Shown: positions 49,328 to 57,756 of the stretch, piece after piece
Layout: each line of letters opens with the position of its first letter
Position numbering within the stretch: position 1 is the stretch's first letter
Source: Actinospineispora acaciae DSM 45401
GTDB taxonomy: Bacteria; Actinomycetota; Actinomycetes; Mycobacteriales; Pseudonocardiaceae
DNA length: 64,000 bases
Direction: 5' to 3'
Assembly: GCF_000620785.1 (NCBI RefSeq)
Contig: NZ_JIAI01000002.1
Coordinates: forward strand, 1,184,177-1,248,176
Translations under genes and position numbers: made by a program
Notes under the pieces: generated by a model
Databases searched by the model: none
What the model was told of the DNA's origin: nothing
The model's input: the letters and a program-made list of their open reading frames with translations, nothing else

Positions 49328-50308
49328 ATGAGCCGAGGACACTGGACAGACGCGGACATCCCCGACCTGACCGGCAGGACCGCCATGGTGACCGGCGCCA
49401 ACGCCGGGCTGGGCCTGCACGAGGCGCGGCAGCTGGCCCGGCACGGCGCGCACGTGCTGCTCGCCGCGCGCAACCGGGACCGGGGCCGGGCGGCGCTCGA
49501 ACGGCTGGCCGCCGAGGTGCCCGCCGAGCGACTGGAGCTGGTCGCGCTCGACCTGGCCGACCTGGAGTCCGTGCGCGCGCTGGCCGCCGACCTGACCGGC
49601 CGGCTGTCCCGGCTCGACCTGCTGCTGAACAACGCGGGCGTGATGGCGGTGCCCGAGCGGCGGGAGACCGCGCAGGGCTTCGAGCTGCAGTTCGGCACGA
49701 ACCACCTCGGCCACTTCGCGCTGACCGGGCTGCTGTTGCCGCTGCTGCTGCGCACCGAGGGCAGCCGGGTGGTGACCATGAGCAGCTTCCTGCACCGCCT
49801 CGGCCGGCTCGACCTGGACGACCTGCAGAGCGAGCGCCGCTACAGCCCGTACGGCGCCTACAACGCGTCCAAGCTCGCCAACGCGGTGTTCACCGTGGAG
49901 CTCGACCGGCGGCTGCGCGCGGCGCGGGCCGGCGTGCTCAGCATCGGCGCGCACCCGGGGTACAGCGCCACCGAGCTGCAGTCCAGCGGCCCCCGGATGG
50001 GCGGTGGCGGGCTGTTCGGGCGGTTGAACGCGCTGGTCACACCGGCGGTGACGCCGCTGATGGCGCAACCGGCCGCGCGCGGTGCGCTGCCGGCGCTGCG
50101 GGCGGCGGTGGACCCGGCGGTCACCGGCGGTGAGTACTACGGGCCGCACCTGCCCGGCGAGATGCGGGGCTACCCGGTGAAGGTGGCCTACCGGCGCGCG
50201 GCCCACGACCCGGGACTCGGCACCGGGCTCTGGGACGCCTCGGTGGCGCTCACCTCCGTCGACTACGCCGAGCTGGCCGGCGTCTCGGACCGGCCCACGG
50301 AGGAATGA
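49328..50308 (+). CDS. retinol-dehydrogenase-like extended SDR
   Basis: 326 residues, GAGGCAG ribosome site. Cofactor motif TGANAGLG near 24, NNAGVM, the catalytic Ser in MSSFLHRLG, and Tyr/Lys in AYNASKLANAVF. This layout and length fit the group annotated as retinol dehydrogenase/protochlorophyllide reductase-like, common with a divergent TetR. The substrate, probably a hydrophobic aldehyde or quinone, is not determined. Confidence 0.85.
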   Translation: MSRGHWTDADIPDLTGRTAMVTGANAGLGLHEARQLARHGAHVLLAARNRDRGRAALERLAAEVPAERLELVALDLADLESVRALAADLTGRLSRLDLLLNNAGVMAVPERRETAQGFELQFGTNHLGHFALTGLLLPLLLRTEGSRVVTMSSFLHRLGRLDLDDLQSERRYSPYGAYNASKLANAVFTVELDRRLRAARAGVLSIGAHPGYSATELQSSGPRMGGGGLFGRLNALVTPAVTPLMAQPAARGALPALRAAVDPAVTGGEYYGPHLPGEMRGYPVKVAYRRAAHDPGLGTGLWDASVALTSVDYAELAGVSDRPTEE

Positions 50309-50329
50309 TCAACGCACGCCATTCCCGCG

Positions 50330-50575
50330 GGGCCGTATTTTCTCGGCGCCGCACTTGTTTCGGCCCCGTAGTCGGCCTCGGCGGAGTGGACGAGATCGGC
50401 AATGTGAGTGGCGAACTCGGGCCACAGTTGCCGGGGCACCCGCAGCCGCCGCGGCGCCGGGGTGCGGTCGCCGGAGGCCACCACCGCGAGCCGGGTGCGC
50501 GGCGTGGATGCCGAGCGCGTCGAGCAGGCCGACGGCGTCGGCGGCCATGTGCGAAAGCGCTCGCGAGCACAGTTC
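50330..50575 (-). pseudogene. possible remnant of an alpha/beta hydrolase
   Basis: Reading the minus strand from about 50575, MAADAVGLLDALGI appears, which matches the helix before the nucleophile strand in many alpha/beta hydrolases; after AHP the reading breaks, and a different frame gives VPRQLWPEFATHIADLVHSAE and then AEADYGAETSA. No intact gene is present in 50309-50612. The 300-base gap is best explained by a decayed gene, with low certainty. Confidence 0.35.
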
Positions 50576-50588
50576 AATCGGGGTTGAA
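50573..50588. promoter_or_regulatory. operator-like palindrome of the ArsR/HAD pair
   Basis: TTCAA, six bases, TTGAA, ending 24 bases before the regulator's ATG. Suggests autoregulation. Confidence 0.45.
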
Positions 50589-50612
50589 GCGTTGGCGGAA
50601 TAGCGTGACGGC

Positions 50613-51308
50613 ATGCCGGGAGACGCGGATCTGGCCCGCCTGGGGTCGCTGCTGGCCGACCGGACCAGGGCGACCATGCTGCTGGTCCTGCTGGCCGGCC
50701 GCCCCCAGTCGGCGTCGGCGCTGGCCAGCGCGGCCGGGGTGTCCGCGTCGCTGGCCAGCGCGCACCTGCGCAAGCTGGTCGAGGGTGGCCTGATCGTCGT
50801 CGAGCCGGTCGGGCGGCACCGGTTGTTCCGGCTGGCCAACGCGGTCGCCGACGCGCTGGAAGGGCTGTTGCTGCTGGCGCCGGAGGGCTCGGTGCGTTCG
50901 CTGCGCGGCGCGGTCTACGGCCGCAACCTGCGCCGCGCCCGGCTCTGCTACGACCACCTTGCCGGCACCGTGGGGGTGGCGGTGAGCGAGGCGATGCTGC
51001 GACGCGGGCTGCTGGCCGAGTGCCCGGACGGCTACGCGGTGACCGAGGGCGGCGCGGCCGGGCTGCGCGAGCGGGGCGTCGAGGTGGCCCGGCTGGAGCG
51101 GCTGCGCCGACCGCTCGCACGGCCCTGCATGGACTGGAGCGAGCGCCGCAACCACCTCGCCGGCAGCCTCGGCGCCGCGCTCATGTCGCGGTTCCTGGAG
51201 CTGCGCTGGCTGCGCCCGCACGAGGCCAGCCGGGTGGTCAGCCTCACCGCCGAGGGCCGGCGCGGCCTGCGGGACTGGTTGGAGATCGAGATCGAGGAGA
51301 CGGCATGA
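50613..51308 (+). CDS. ArsR-type winged-helix regulator (long form)
   Basis: 231 residues. N-terminal winged helix RTRATMLLVLLAGRPQSASALASAAG then SASLASAHLRKLVEGGLIVVEPVGRHRLFRL; the remaining 130 residues form a second domain with CYDHLAGTVGVAVSEAML and CMDWSERRNHLAG, a pattern of a known ArsR subgroup with one conserved Cys-Asp-Trp motif. Coupled to the haloacid dehalogenase gene by ATGA. Confidence 0.85.
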   Translation: MPGDADLARLGSLLADRTRATMLLVLLAGRPQSASALASAAGVSASLASAHLRKLVEGGLIVVEPVGRHRLFRLANAVADALEGLLLLAPEGSVRSLRGAVYGRNLRRARLCYDHLAGTVGVAVSEAMLRRGLLAECPDGYAVTEGGAAGLRERGVEVARLERLRRPLARPCMDWSERRNHLAGSLGAALMSRFLELRWLRPHEASRVVSLTAEGRRGLRDWLEIEIEETA

Positions 51309-52027
51309 CGGAGCCGACGGACGGCGTGCGGGCGCTGGCGGTGGACATCTTCGGCACCACCGTGGACTGGTGGACCGGGGTGACCGGGCAGGTGGCCGAG
51401 GTGGCCGCCGAGCGCGGCGTGGCGCTGGACGCCGGCGAGGTGGCCGACGCCTGGCGCGAGCTGTACCTGCCGTCGATGGCCAGGGTGAACGACGCCGCCC
51501 GGCCGTGGGCGTACCTGGACACGCTGCACCGCGAGTCGCTGGACGAGCTGCTGGTCCGGTTCGGCGTGGACGGCGCGTTCGACGAACCGTCCCGGCGGCG
51601 GCTGGTGCGGGCCTGGCACCGGCTGCCGGCCTGGGACGACGTGGCGGAGGGGCTGGCGCGGCTGCGAACGCGCTACCAGGTGGTGGCGCTGTCCAATGGT
51701 GGGTTCGCGCTGCTCACCGCCATGCTCAAGGCCGAGGGCCTGGACTTCGACGCGATCATCTCGGCGCAGAACGCGCGCGCCTACAAGCCCGACCCCCGCG
51801 CCTACCGCGAGGCAGTCGAGCTGCTCGACCTCGCCCCAGACCGGGTGCTGATGGTCGCCTGCCACCGCTGGGACATCGACGGCGCCCGCCGCGCCGGGCT
51901 GCGGACCGCGTTCGTGGAGCGTCCCCGGGAAAAGGGACCGCATCGTACGGCCGACCTTGCCGCCGATACGGCGAGCGACGTCAAAGTCGGCGACTTCGTC
52001 GAGCTGGCCGCGGCCCTGGGCTGCTGA
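51305..52027 (+). CDS. haloacid dehalogenase type II
   Basis: 240 residues. HAD nucleophile motif VDIFGTTVDW (Asp15 with the second Asp position replaced as in L-2-haloacid dehalogenases), SNGGFALL as motif II, AYKPDPRAY with the Lys, and the acid motif MVACHRWDIDGARRAGL. Converts 2-haloacids to hydroxyacids in family members; physiological substrate may differ. Co-transcribed with the preceding ArsR-type regulator. Confidence 0.87.
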   Translation: MTEPTDGVRALAVDIFGTTVDWWTGVTGQVAEVAAERGVALDAGEVADAWRELYLPSMARVNDAARPWAYLDTLHRESLDELLVRFGVDGAFDEPSRRRLVRAWHRLPAWDDVAEGLARLRTRYQVVALSNGGFALLTAMLKAEGLDFDAIISAQNARAYKPDPRAYREAVELLDLAPDRVLMVACHRWDIDGARRAGLRTAFVERPREKGPHRTADLAADTASDVKVGDFVELAAALGC

Positions 52028-52076
52028 ACCGGTTCCGGCCGCCGTCGGAAAAGTATCCCCTTCTCATGTGGGGCCG

Positions 52077-52086
52077 TTTCCGGAAA
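52077..52086. promoter_or_regulatory. ten-base palindrome before the esterase gene
   Basis: TTTCCGGAAA, perfect, ten bases before the ATG at 52097. The upstream TCGGAAAAG resembles half of it. No regulator is adjacent. Confidence 0.35.
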
Positions 52087-52096
52087 GATCGCCCCC

Positions 52097-53263
52097 ATGT
52101 TCCAGTTCGCTGTCGAACCGGCGGATCTTTTCGCCGAGCGTTCTCGCCAGTTCGTCGGCTGGGGCATCCCGGAGCAGATAGTCGACCGGGTGCGGGCGAA
52201 CGTCGACCACATGTGGGGCGACGAGCCGTCGGCGTGGGTGCCGGCGTGGTCCGAGCAGGCCCGGGCGGCACAGGTCCGGCGCGCCTGGCTGACCGCGGCG
52301 CTGTGCTGGGGCGCCGCCCGGTTCCCCTGCATGGCCGCGCCGCGCCAGCGGGACGCGTACCAGAACCAGCTCGACTGCTACCAGCGTGCCAGCCGCAAGG
52401 TGCCGGCGACCTTCCTGCGCTGGGTGCTGGACGTGCCGTACCGGGGCGAGACCACCCCGGTGGCCGTGCACGTCTGGCGACGGCCGGGCGTGTTCGGGCG
52501 GTCGCTGCTGGTGATGTGCGGAGGAGTGGACACCTGGAAGGTGGAGCTGCACCGGGCCGCGCTGGCCGGCGCCCTGCTCACCGGGATGACCGTCGCGGTG
52601 CTGGACATGCCCGGCACCGGTGAGTCTGCCGTGCCGCTGGCCGCCGACGCCGACGAGATCCTGGCCGGCGCGGTGGAGCAGCTCGCGGACCGGCTCGGAG
52701 CCCGGCGCACGGCGTTCTTCGGGATCAGCTTCGGCGGTCACTGGGCCGCCAAGCTCGCCCTCACCGGCCGGGTGGACGCCGCGGTGGACCTGGGCGGTCC
52801 GGTCGGTGCCGGGGTCGGCGGCGTCGACCTGGACGCGCTGCCGAACGGGATGGCAGGTGTCGTGGGCAACGCGCTGTGGCTGACCGGGCCGCCGAACCGC
52901 GCCGAGCGGGCCCGGTTCGCCGACGAGTTCTCGCTGCGCCGCCAGGGCCTGCTCGACACCTCGACGTCGGTGCCGCTGCTGGTCGTCAACGGCACCGCCG
53001 ACCAGTACATCCCGGCCGAGGACGCCACCGTGTTCACCACCTGGCGCAACGCCACCGTCTGGCTCGTGCGGGGCGCCACCCACTGCGCCGCGGAGCACCT
53101 GCCGCGCGTGCTCCCGGCCGCCCTGACCTGGGCCAGGGCTCAGCTCGAACCCGCCTCGCGCACCGCCACCAACGCGGCCCGGCTCGCCCAGCTCCCGCTC
53201 ACCCCGTTGCTCGCGCAGACCCAGGAAGTGATGGCGCGATGGCATCCGGACTGGTCTCACTGA
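52097..53263 (+). CDS. alpha/beta hydrolase, FrsA/esterase-like
   Basis: 388 residues. An N-terminal helical cap region (1-110) precedes the hydrolase core: LLVMCGGVDTWKVE, nucleophile GISFGGH (about 215), acid NGTADQYIP, and His in GATHCAAEHLPR. Same layout as the FrsA/2,6-dihydropseudooxynicotine-hydrolase group with cap domain. No signal peptide. Its stop lies inside the left arm of the inverted-repeat element at 53262. Confidence 0.82.
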   Translation: MFQFAVEPADLFAERSRQFVGWGIPEQIVDRVRANVDHMWGDEPSAWVPAWSEQARAAQVRRAWLTAALCWGAARFPCMAAPRQRDAYQNQLDCYQRASRKVPATFLRWVLDVPYRGETTPVAVHVWRRPGVFGRSLLVMCGGVDTWKVELHRAALAGALLTGMTVAVLDMPGTGESAVPLAADADEILAGAVEQLADRLGARRTAFFGISFGGHWAAKLALTGRVDAAVDLGGPVGAGVGGVDLDALPNGMAGVVGNALWLTGPPNRAERARFADEFSLRRQGLLDTSTSVPLLVVNGTADQYIPAEDATVFTTWRNATVWLVRGATHCAAEHLPRVLPAALTWARAQLEPASRTATNAARLAQLPLTPLLAQTQEVMARWHPDWSH

Positions 53264-53388
53264 GGGTTATTCACGCTCCTGGCGTGAGGGCGGGCCAGAG
53301 GTGGCGGGGAGGCGGCGGATGAACACAGCTCGTCCGAGTGGCTGGATCAGGCGGTTTGATCGCCGGAGGCGATTCGTGAATAACCCTC
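53262..53388. repeat. 127-base segment bounded by 14-base inverted repeats
   Basis: GAGGGTTATTCACG at 53262-53275 and its exact complement at 53375-53388. Imperfect similarity continues inward (CTCCTGGCG against CGCCGGAGGC). The left arm overlaps the esterase stop codon and the right arm encodes the last residues of the TetR protein. No open frame inside. Size and ends fit a small non-coding mobile element, but no clear target duplication is seen; a bidirectional terminator is the alternative. Confidence 0.6.
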
Positions 53389-54063
53389 TGACTGTGAATC
53401 ACTGACAGCGCGAGCCACCGACCGCTCGGCGGCATCCCTGTCGTCCCCGAGGCCGACCAGCAGGTTGGTGCCCAGCGGCAGCAGGATGTGCGCGAGGCCC
53501 TCGTCGAGGTGGGCCAGGCGCCCGGACAGCTCCAGCGTGACGAAGCCGTGCAGGACGCTCCACAGCTGCCCGGCCGTGTGCACCGGGTCGCCGGCCCGCA
53601 GCCGCCCGGCGCGGATGGCCCGGTCCGCCGCGTTCACCAGGTGGTTGTAGGCGCCCTTGGCGTCCTCCGCGTCGCCGAGCCCGGGGACGGCCTCGGTGGC
53701 GGACTCGGCCGGCCGGTAGCCGCCGGGCGCGGACAGCCCGAACATCAGGTCGTAGAGGTGCGGGTTGCGGTGCGCGGCGGCGCGGTAGGCGAGGGCCAGC
53801 CGGCAGATGTCCGCGATCGGGTCGTCGGACAGCTCCACCGTCGCCAGCTCGGCCTCGAGCTGGAGGAACCCCTCGGTCAGCACCGCGCGCAGCAGCTCCG
53901 GCATCCCGCCGAAGTAGTGGTAGACGGCGGTGGTGGAGGTGCCGATCTCGGCGGCCACCCGGCGGGCCTGCACCGCGGCCGGGCCCTCCTCGGCGAGCAG
54001 GCGCACGGTGGCGTTCACCAGTTGGGCGGGAACGCCGGCTGAGGCGCCCGCGGGGGTAGGCAC
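53347..54063 (-). CDS. TetR-family regulator with WHG-type ligand domain
   Basis: 238 residues from GTG 54063, which has GAGGAGTG nine bases upstream; GTG 54072 would leave no spacing. Helix-turn-helix QARRVAAEIGTSTTAVYHYFGGMPELL near 40; the C-terminal domain has HRNPHLYDLMFGL and AGQLWSVLHGFVTLELSG, the TetR_C/WHG pattern. The last residues come from the right arm of the inverted repeat, so the original C-terminus may have been altered. Confidence 0.85.
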   Translation of the reverse strand: MPTPAGASAGVPAQLVNATVRLLAEEGPAAVQARRVAAEIGTSTTAVYHYFGGMPELLRAVLTEGFLQLEAELATVELSDDPIADICRLALAYRAAAHRNPHLYDLMFGLSAPGGYRPAESATEAVPGLGDAEDAKGAYNHLVNAADRAIRAGRLRAGDPVHTAGQLWSVLHGFVTLELSGRLAHLDEGLAHILLPLGTNLLVGLGDDRDAAERSVARAVSDSQSEGYSRIASGDQTA

Positions 54064-54102
54064 GATCGTCACTCCTCGGAACGGTTCGTCGTGCTCATTC
54101 TA

Positions 54103-54113
54103 TAACACGGTTA
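54103..54113. promoter_or_regulatory. TetR-type operator over the promoter
   Basis: TAAC, ACG, GTTA: an 11-base palindrome 40 bases upstream of the TetR start. On the minus strand TATAGAAT directly follows and looks like a -10 box, so a bound repressor would block it. Confidence 0.5.
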
Positions 54114-54266
54114 CAGTGATTGTCGGACGTCCGTAGTGAAGGTCCGACGGTAGGCGCTGGGGGAGGTGCCCACCGTCCGGGTGAAGTGGTGCCGGAGGTT
54201 GGCCGGGCTGCCCAGCCCGCAGTTCTCGGCGATGCGGGCGACCGGGAGCGTGGTGGTCTCCAACAG
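54111..54266 (-). pseudogene. AraC-family C-terminal fragment
   Basis: The minus strand encodes LLETTTLPVARIAENCGLGS and continues PANLRHHFTRTVGTSPSAYRR to a TAA at 54111: this is the second helix-turn-helix of GlxA/AraC-type activators. The rest of the gene (over 250 residues) is missing; upstream of LLETT the sequence switches to an unrelated reading on the other strand. Confidence 0.8.
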
Positions 54267-54298
54267 CGGGTGTTGCGGGCGCGCGCGGTGGGTGCGGC

Positions 54299-55222
54299 AT
54301 GAGCGGCGTCAGCGGCTCACGGCCGGCGGCGAGGCACGTGCTGCTCGGCGTGTTCGTCCTCGGCGTGGTCGTCTACATCGTCGCGCCGATGGCCATCGTG
54401 GTGGTGAACTCGTTCAACTCGGTCGCCTACCAGCAGTTCCCGCCGCCGGGCTGGTCGGGAAGGTGGTACGAGAACCTGGCCGAGCAGGACTCGTTCCGCT
54501 CCGCCGCCGCGTACAGCCTGCTGCTCGGCGTGGTCTCCTCGGCGGTCGCGCTGCTGGTCGGCACCATGGCGGCCTACGCGCTGACCCGGCGGCGGGTGGC
54601 CGGCCGCGCGCTGTGGCAGGCCGCGCTGCTGTCGCCGATCGTGGTGCCCAAGATCGTGCTCGGGGTCGGGCTGTTCATCTTCTTCGCGCGCATCGGGGCC
54701 TACGGCAGCTTCGCCGCGCTCGCCCTGGCGCACGCGCTGATCTCGCTGCCGTTCGTGGTCGCGCTGCTCACCGCCGCGCTGCTGGGCACCGACCCGAGCC
54801 TGGAGGAGGCCGCGCGCGACCTCGGGGCGAGCGCGGTGGGCGCGTTCGCGCGGGTGGTGCTGCCCCGGGTGTGGGTGCCGATGGTGGTCGCCGGGCTGTT
54901 CGCGTTCATCACCTCGTTCGACCAGCTGGAGTCGACGATCTTCCTGACCCGGCCGGGCAGCACCACGCTGCCGATCGAGATGTACGACTACACGCTCAAG
55001 TACCAGGACCCGACGGTCGCGGCGCTGTCCACGCTGGTCATCGCGCTCGGCGTGGTGATCGTCGCGGTGGTCGGCCTGCTGCTGCGGCGGGGTGAGGCGA
55101 TCGGCGCGCTGCGGCGCGTCCAGAGAAGCCTAGTCACATCCGGAGCTGAGGGCGGGCCGGAGGTCCGTCCGAAGGTCCGGACAGGCGAGACGAGCGGGGT
55201 CGGGACCGTACAGCAGTTGTGA
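54299..55222 (+). CDS. orphan ABC transporter permease (PotC/YdcV-like)
   Basis: 307 residues, six helices, with the EAA loop EEAARDLGASAVGAFARVVLP near 175 and the start AARHVLLGVFVLGVVVYIVAPMA. Family partners are a PotB-type permease, an ATPase and a binding protein; none is nearby. The ATGA at the start overlaps a stop whose upstream codons (RVLRARAVGAA) look like the end of a lost PotB-type gene. The C-terminal 35 residues after RRGEAIGALRRVQRS have no family match. Probably non-functional alone. Confidence 0.82.
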   Translation: MSGVSGSRPAARHVLLGVFVLGVVVYIVAPMAIVVVNSFNSVAYQQFPPPGWSGRWYENLAEQDSFRSAAAYSLLLGVVSSAVALLVGTMAAYALTRRRVAGRALWQAALLSPIVVPKIVLGVGLFIFFARIGAYGSFAALALAHALISLPFVVALLTAALLGTDPSLEEAARDLGASAVGAFARVVLPRVWVPMVVAGLFAFITSFDQLESTIFLTRPGSTTLPIEMYDYTLKYQDPTVAALSTLVIALGVVIVAVVGLLLRRGEAIGALRRVQRSLVTSGAEGGPEVRPKVRTGETSGVGTVQQL

Positions 55223-55262
55223 ATAGGCCTCTCTTGAAGGAGGCGCAGAGAGGGGTCATGAA

Positions 55263-56975
55263 ATGACAGTCGCCGTGGCGGCGCTCGACGAGGCGCGGAT
55301 GATGGCGCACGTCGAGGAGTTCGCGCGCTGGACCAAGCACGCCGGGACCGAGGGGGAGCGCGCCAGCCTCGGCTACATCGAGCGCGAGCTGAGGTCGTAC
55401 GGGTTCGCCACCCAGTTGATCGAGCATCCCGCGTACATCAGCCTCCCGGTCCGGGGCGGCGTGCGGTGGGACGGCGGCTCGGTGGACGGCGGCACCCACT
55501 CGTTCTCGCGCTCCAGCGGGCCGGACGGGGTGAGCGCGCCGCTGGTGGCGGTCGGGGCGGGGCGGGCCGACGACTACGCGGGACTGGACGTGCGCGGCAA
55601 GGTCGTGCTGGTCGACGGCGTGCCCGGGCCGGCCACCACGCTGGAGGCCGGCCGGCGGGGCGCGTTGGCCCAGGTGCACGTCTGCCCGCACGAGCACCAC
55701 CACGAGATGTGCTTGTCGCCGGTCTGGGGCAGCCCGGACGACCAGCGGCTGCGCGAGCTGCCGGACACGGTGGTGGTCTCCGTCGGGGCGCCGGACGGGC
55801 AGCGGCTGCGCGACGCGCTGGCGGCGGCGGGCGACGAGCCGTTCGTGGTCACCGTCGACGCGGAGGTCCAGACCGGCTGGCGGTCGACGCCGATCCTCAT
55901 CGCGGACCTCGTCCGGGCCGACGACGAGCCGTTCGTGCTGTTCAGCGGCCACCACGACACCTGGCACCACGGCGTGATGGACAACGGCACCGGCAACGCC
56001 ACCATGCTGGAGGTGGCGCGGGCGTGCGCGGAACGCCGCGGCGAATGGCGCCGGGGGCTGCGCCTGGCGTTCTGGTCCGGGCACTCCCAGGGCCGCTACT
56101 CCAGCTCGGCCTGGTACGCCGACCACCACTGGGAGGAGCTGGAGCGGCGCGCGCTCGTGCACGTCAACGTGGACTCCACCGGCGGCATGGGCAACACCGT
56201 GGTGTGCGACGCCACCTCCTCGGCGGAGCTGGCGCACCTCGCGGAGGAGGCCCTCTACGCCGAGTCGGGCCAGCACTACTCCGGGCGGCGGATGCACCGC
56301 GCCGGCGACCAGTCGTTCTGGGGCATCGGCGTGCCCGCGCTGTTCGCCAACATGAGCGAGCAGCCCGCGTCCGAGGAGCCCAGCGCATGGTCCATGGTGC
56401 TCGGCTCGGGCGGCCCGGCCAGGGCGGGCGCGGGCACCGGCTGGTGGTGGCACACCCCGTACGACACCGCCGACAAGATCGACCCCGAGCTGCTGGCCCG
56501 GGACACCCGCATCTACCTGCACGCGGTCTGGCGGCTGCTCACCGACCCGGTGCTGCCGCTGGACTACGCGGCCTCGGCGCGGGCGCTGCGCGACACCCTG
56601 CTCGAACTGGCCGGCTGCGCCCAGGGCCGGTTCGACCTGTCGCTGCCGCTGCGCCGGGCCGAGGAGCTGCTGGAGCGGGCCGAGGCGTTCGCGTCCGCTC
56701 GGGTCCCCAACGAGAACGAGGACGACATCGCGCGCGCGAACGCCACGCTGGTGGCGTTGAGCCGGGTGCTCGTACCGCTGGACTACACCGCCTGTGACAG
56801 ATTCGACCACGATCCGGCGCTGTTCCTGAGCCCGCTGCACCCGCTGGCCGATGTGACGGCGCTGGCCGCGATGGAGCCGGGCAGCGACGAGTTCCTGTTC
56901 CTGGAGTCCCGGCTGGTGCGCGCCCGCAACCGGGTGGCGTTCGCGCTGCGCGCCGCGTGCGACGTCCTCGCCTGA
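55263..56975 (+). CDS. M28-family peptidase-like protein, catalytic Glu replaced
   Basis: 570 residues, no signal peptide. N-terminal peptidase core, inserted PA-like domain (about 95-165: VRGKVVLVDGVPGPATTLEAG) then the metal site: His and Asp in SGHHDTWHHG, Asp in DNGTGNATM, Asp in VNVDSTGGMG and His in WWHTPYDTADK. The general base position, normally GGEEQGLLGS, reads SGHSQGRYSSSAWYA, without Glu. A helical C-terminal domain follows (about 430-570). A subgroup with GHSxGRY exists among M28 relatives. First gene of a coupled operon with SDR, ketopantoate-reductase-like and PLP-decarboxylase genes. Confidence 0.82.
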   Translation: MTVAVAALDEARMMAHVEEFARWTKHAGTEGERASLGYIERELRSYGFATQLIEHPAYISLPVRGGVRWDGGSVDGGTHSFSRSSGPDGVSAPLVAVGAGRADDYAGLDVRGKVVLVDGVPGPATTLEAGRRGALAQVHVCPHEHHHEMCLSPVWGSPDDQRLRELPDTVVVSVGAPDGQRLRDALAAAGDEPFVVTVDAEVQTGWRSTPILIADLVRADDEPFVLFSGHHDTWHHGVMDNGTGNATMLEVARACAERRGEWRRGLRLAFWSGHSQGRYSSSAWYADHHWEELERRALVHVNVDSTGGMGNTVVCDATSSAELAHLAEEALYAESGQHYSGRRMHRAGDQSFWGIGVPALFANMSEQPASEEPSAWSMVLGSGGPARAGAGTGWWWHTPYDTADKIDPELLARDTRIYLHAVWRLLTDPVLPLDYAASARALRDTLLELAGCAQGRFDLSLPLRRAEELLERAEAFASARVPNENEDDIARANATLVALSRVLVPLDYTACDRFDHDPALFLSPLHPLADVTALAAMEPGSDEFLFLESRLVRARNRVAFALRAACDVLA

Positions 56976-56985
56976 GGAGGTGACC

Positions 56986-57756
56986 ATGCTGCTGTTGGAA
57001 GGAAGGACGGCGCTGGTCACCGGCGCGGGCGGGCGGCTGGGCCGGCGGATCGTGGCCCGGCTGGCCGCCGAGGGCGCCTCGGTGGCCGCGCTGGACCTCG
57101 ACCGCGAGGCCGCCGAACGAGCCCCGGCCGCCCGCTCCTGCGCCGTGGTGGCCGACGTCCGCGACCCCGACGCCGTGGAGAACGCGGTGGCCGCCGCCGA
57201 GAACGAGATCGGCCCGCTGGACGTGCTGGTCAACGCGCACGGCATCTTCCCGAACCGCCCCGTCCTGGACATCACGGCGCCGCGGTGGGACGAGGTGTTC
57301 GCGGTCAACGTGCGCGGCACCATGCTGGCCTGCCAGGCCGTCGCCCGGCGCTGGGTCGAGCGCGGCACCCGGGGCGCGATCGTGACGATCAGCTCCGGCG
57401 CGGCCACCTCGGCCAGGGCCGGCGGGGCGCACTACGCCGGCTCCAAGGCGGCGGTGAACATGCTCGTCCACACCCTGGCCATCGAGCTGGGTCCGCACGG
57501 CATCCGGGTCAACGCGGTGGCCCCCGGCCTGGTCCTGGACGAGGTGCTGACCTCCGGCGAGGGCCAGCCGCCGTACTTCGAGGCCATGCTGCGCGCCACC
57601 CCGCTGCGCCGCACCGGCGACGCCGACGACGTGGCGCAGGCCGTCGCGTTCCTCGCCTCCGACCGCTCGGCGTGGACCACCGGCGCGATCCTGGAGGTCA
57701 CCGGCGGCTCGCACTGCGGACGCACCCACGTGCCGTACTCCGGAGACCTGCAATGA
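56986..57756 (+). CDS. SDR-family oxidoreductase
   Basis: 256 residues from ATG 56986 with GAGGAGG; GTG 56980 is less well placed. TGAGGRLG near 12, NAHGIF, Ser in TISSGAA, Tyr/Lys in GAHYAGSKAAVNM: all catalytic residues present. Ends with the family GAILEVTGGSHCGRTH. Coupled to the next gene by ATGA; both likely act on the product of the M28-like protein. Confidence 0.88.
   Translation: MLLLEGRTALVTGAGGRLGRRIVARLAAEGASVAALDLDREAAERAPAARSCAVVADVRDPDAVENAVAAAENEIGPLDVLVNAHGIFPNRPVLDITAPRWDEVFAVNVRGTMLACQAVARRWVERGTRGAIVTISSGAATSARAGGAHYAGSKAAVNMLVHTLAIELGPHGIRVNAVAPGLVLDEVLTSGEGQPPYFEAMLRATPLRRTGDADDVAQAVAFLASDRSAWTTGAILEVTGGSHCGRTHVPYSGDLQ

Noticed and set aside
53262..53388. The inverted-repeat segment considered as a simple rho-independent terminator
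   Set aside because: The arms are separated by 99 bases and there is no T-tract; a terminator role is not excluded but is not the simplest reading.
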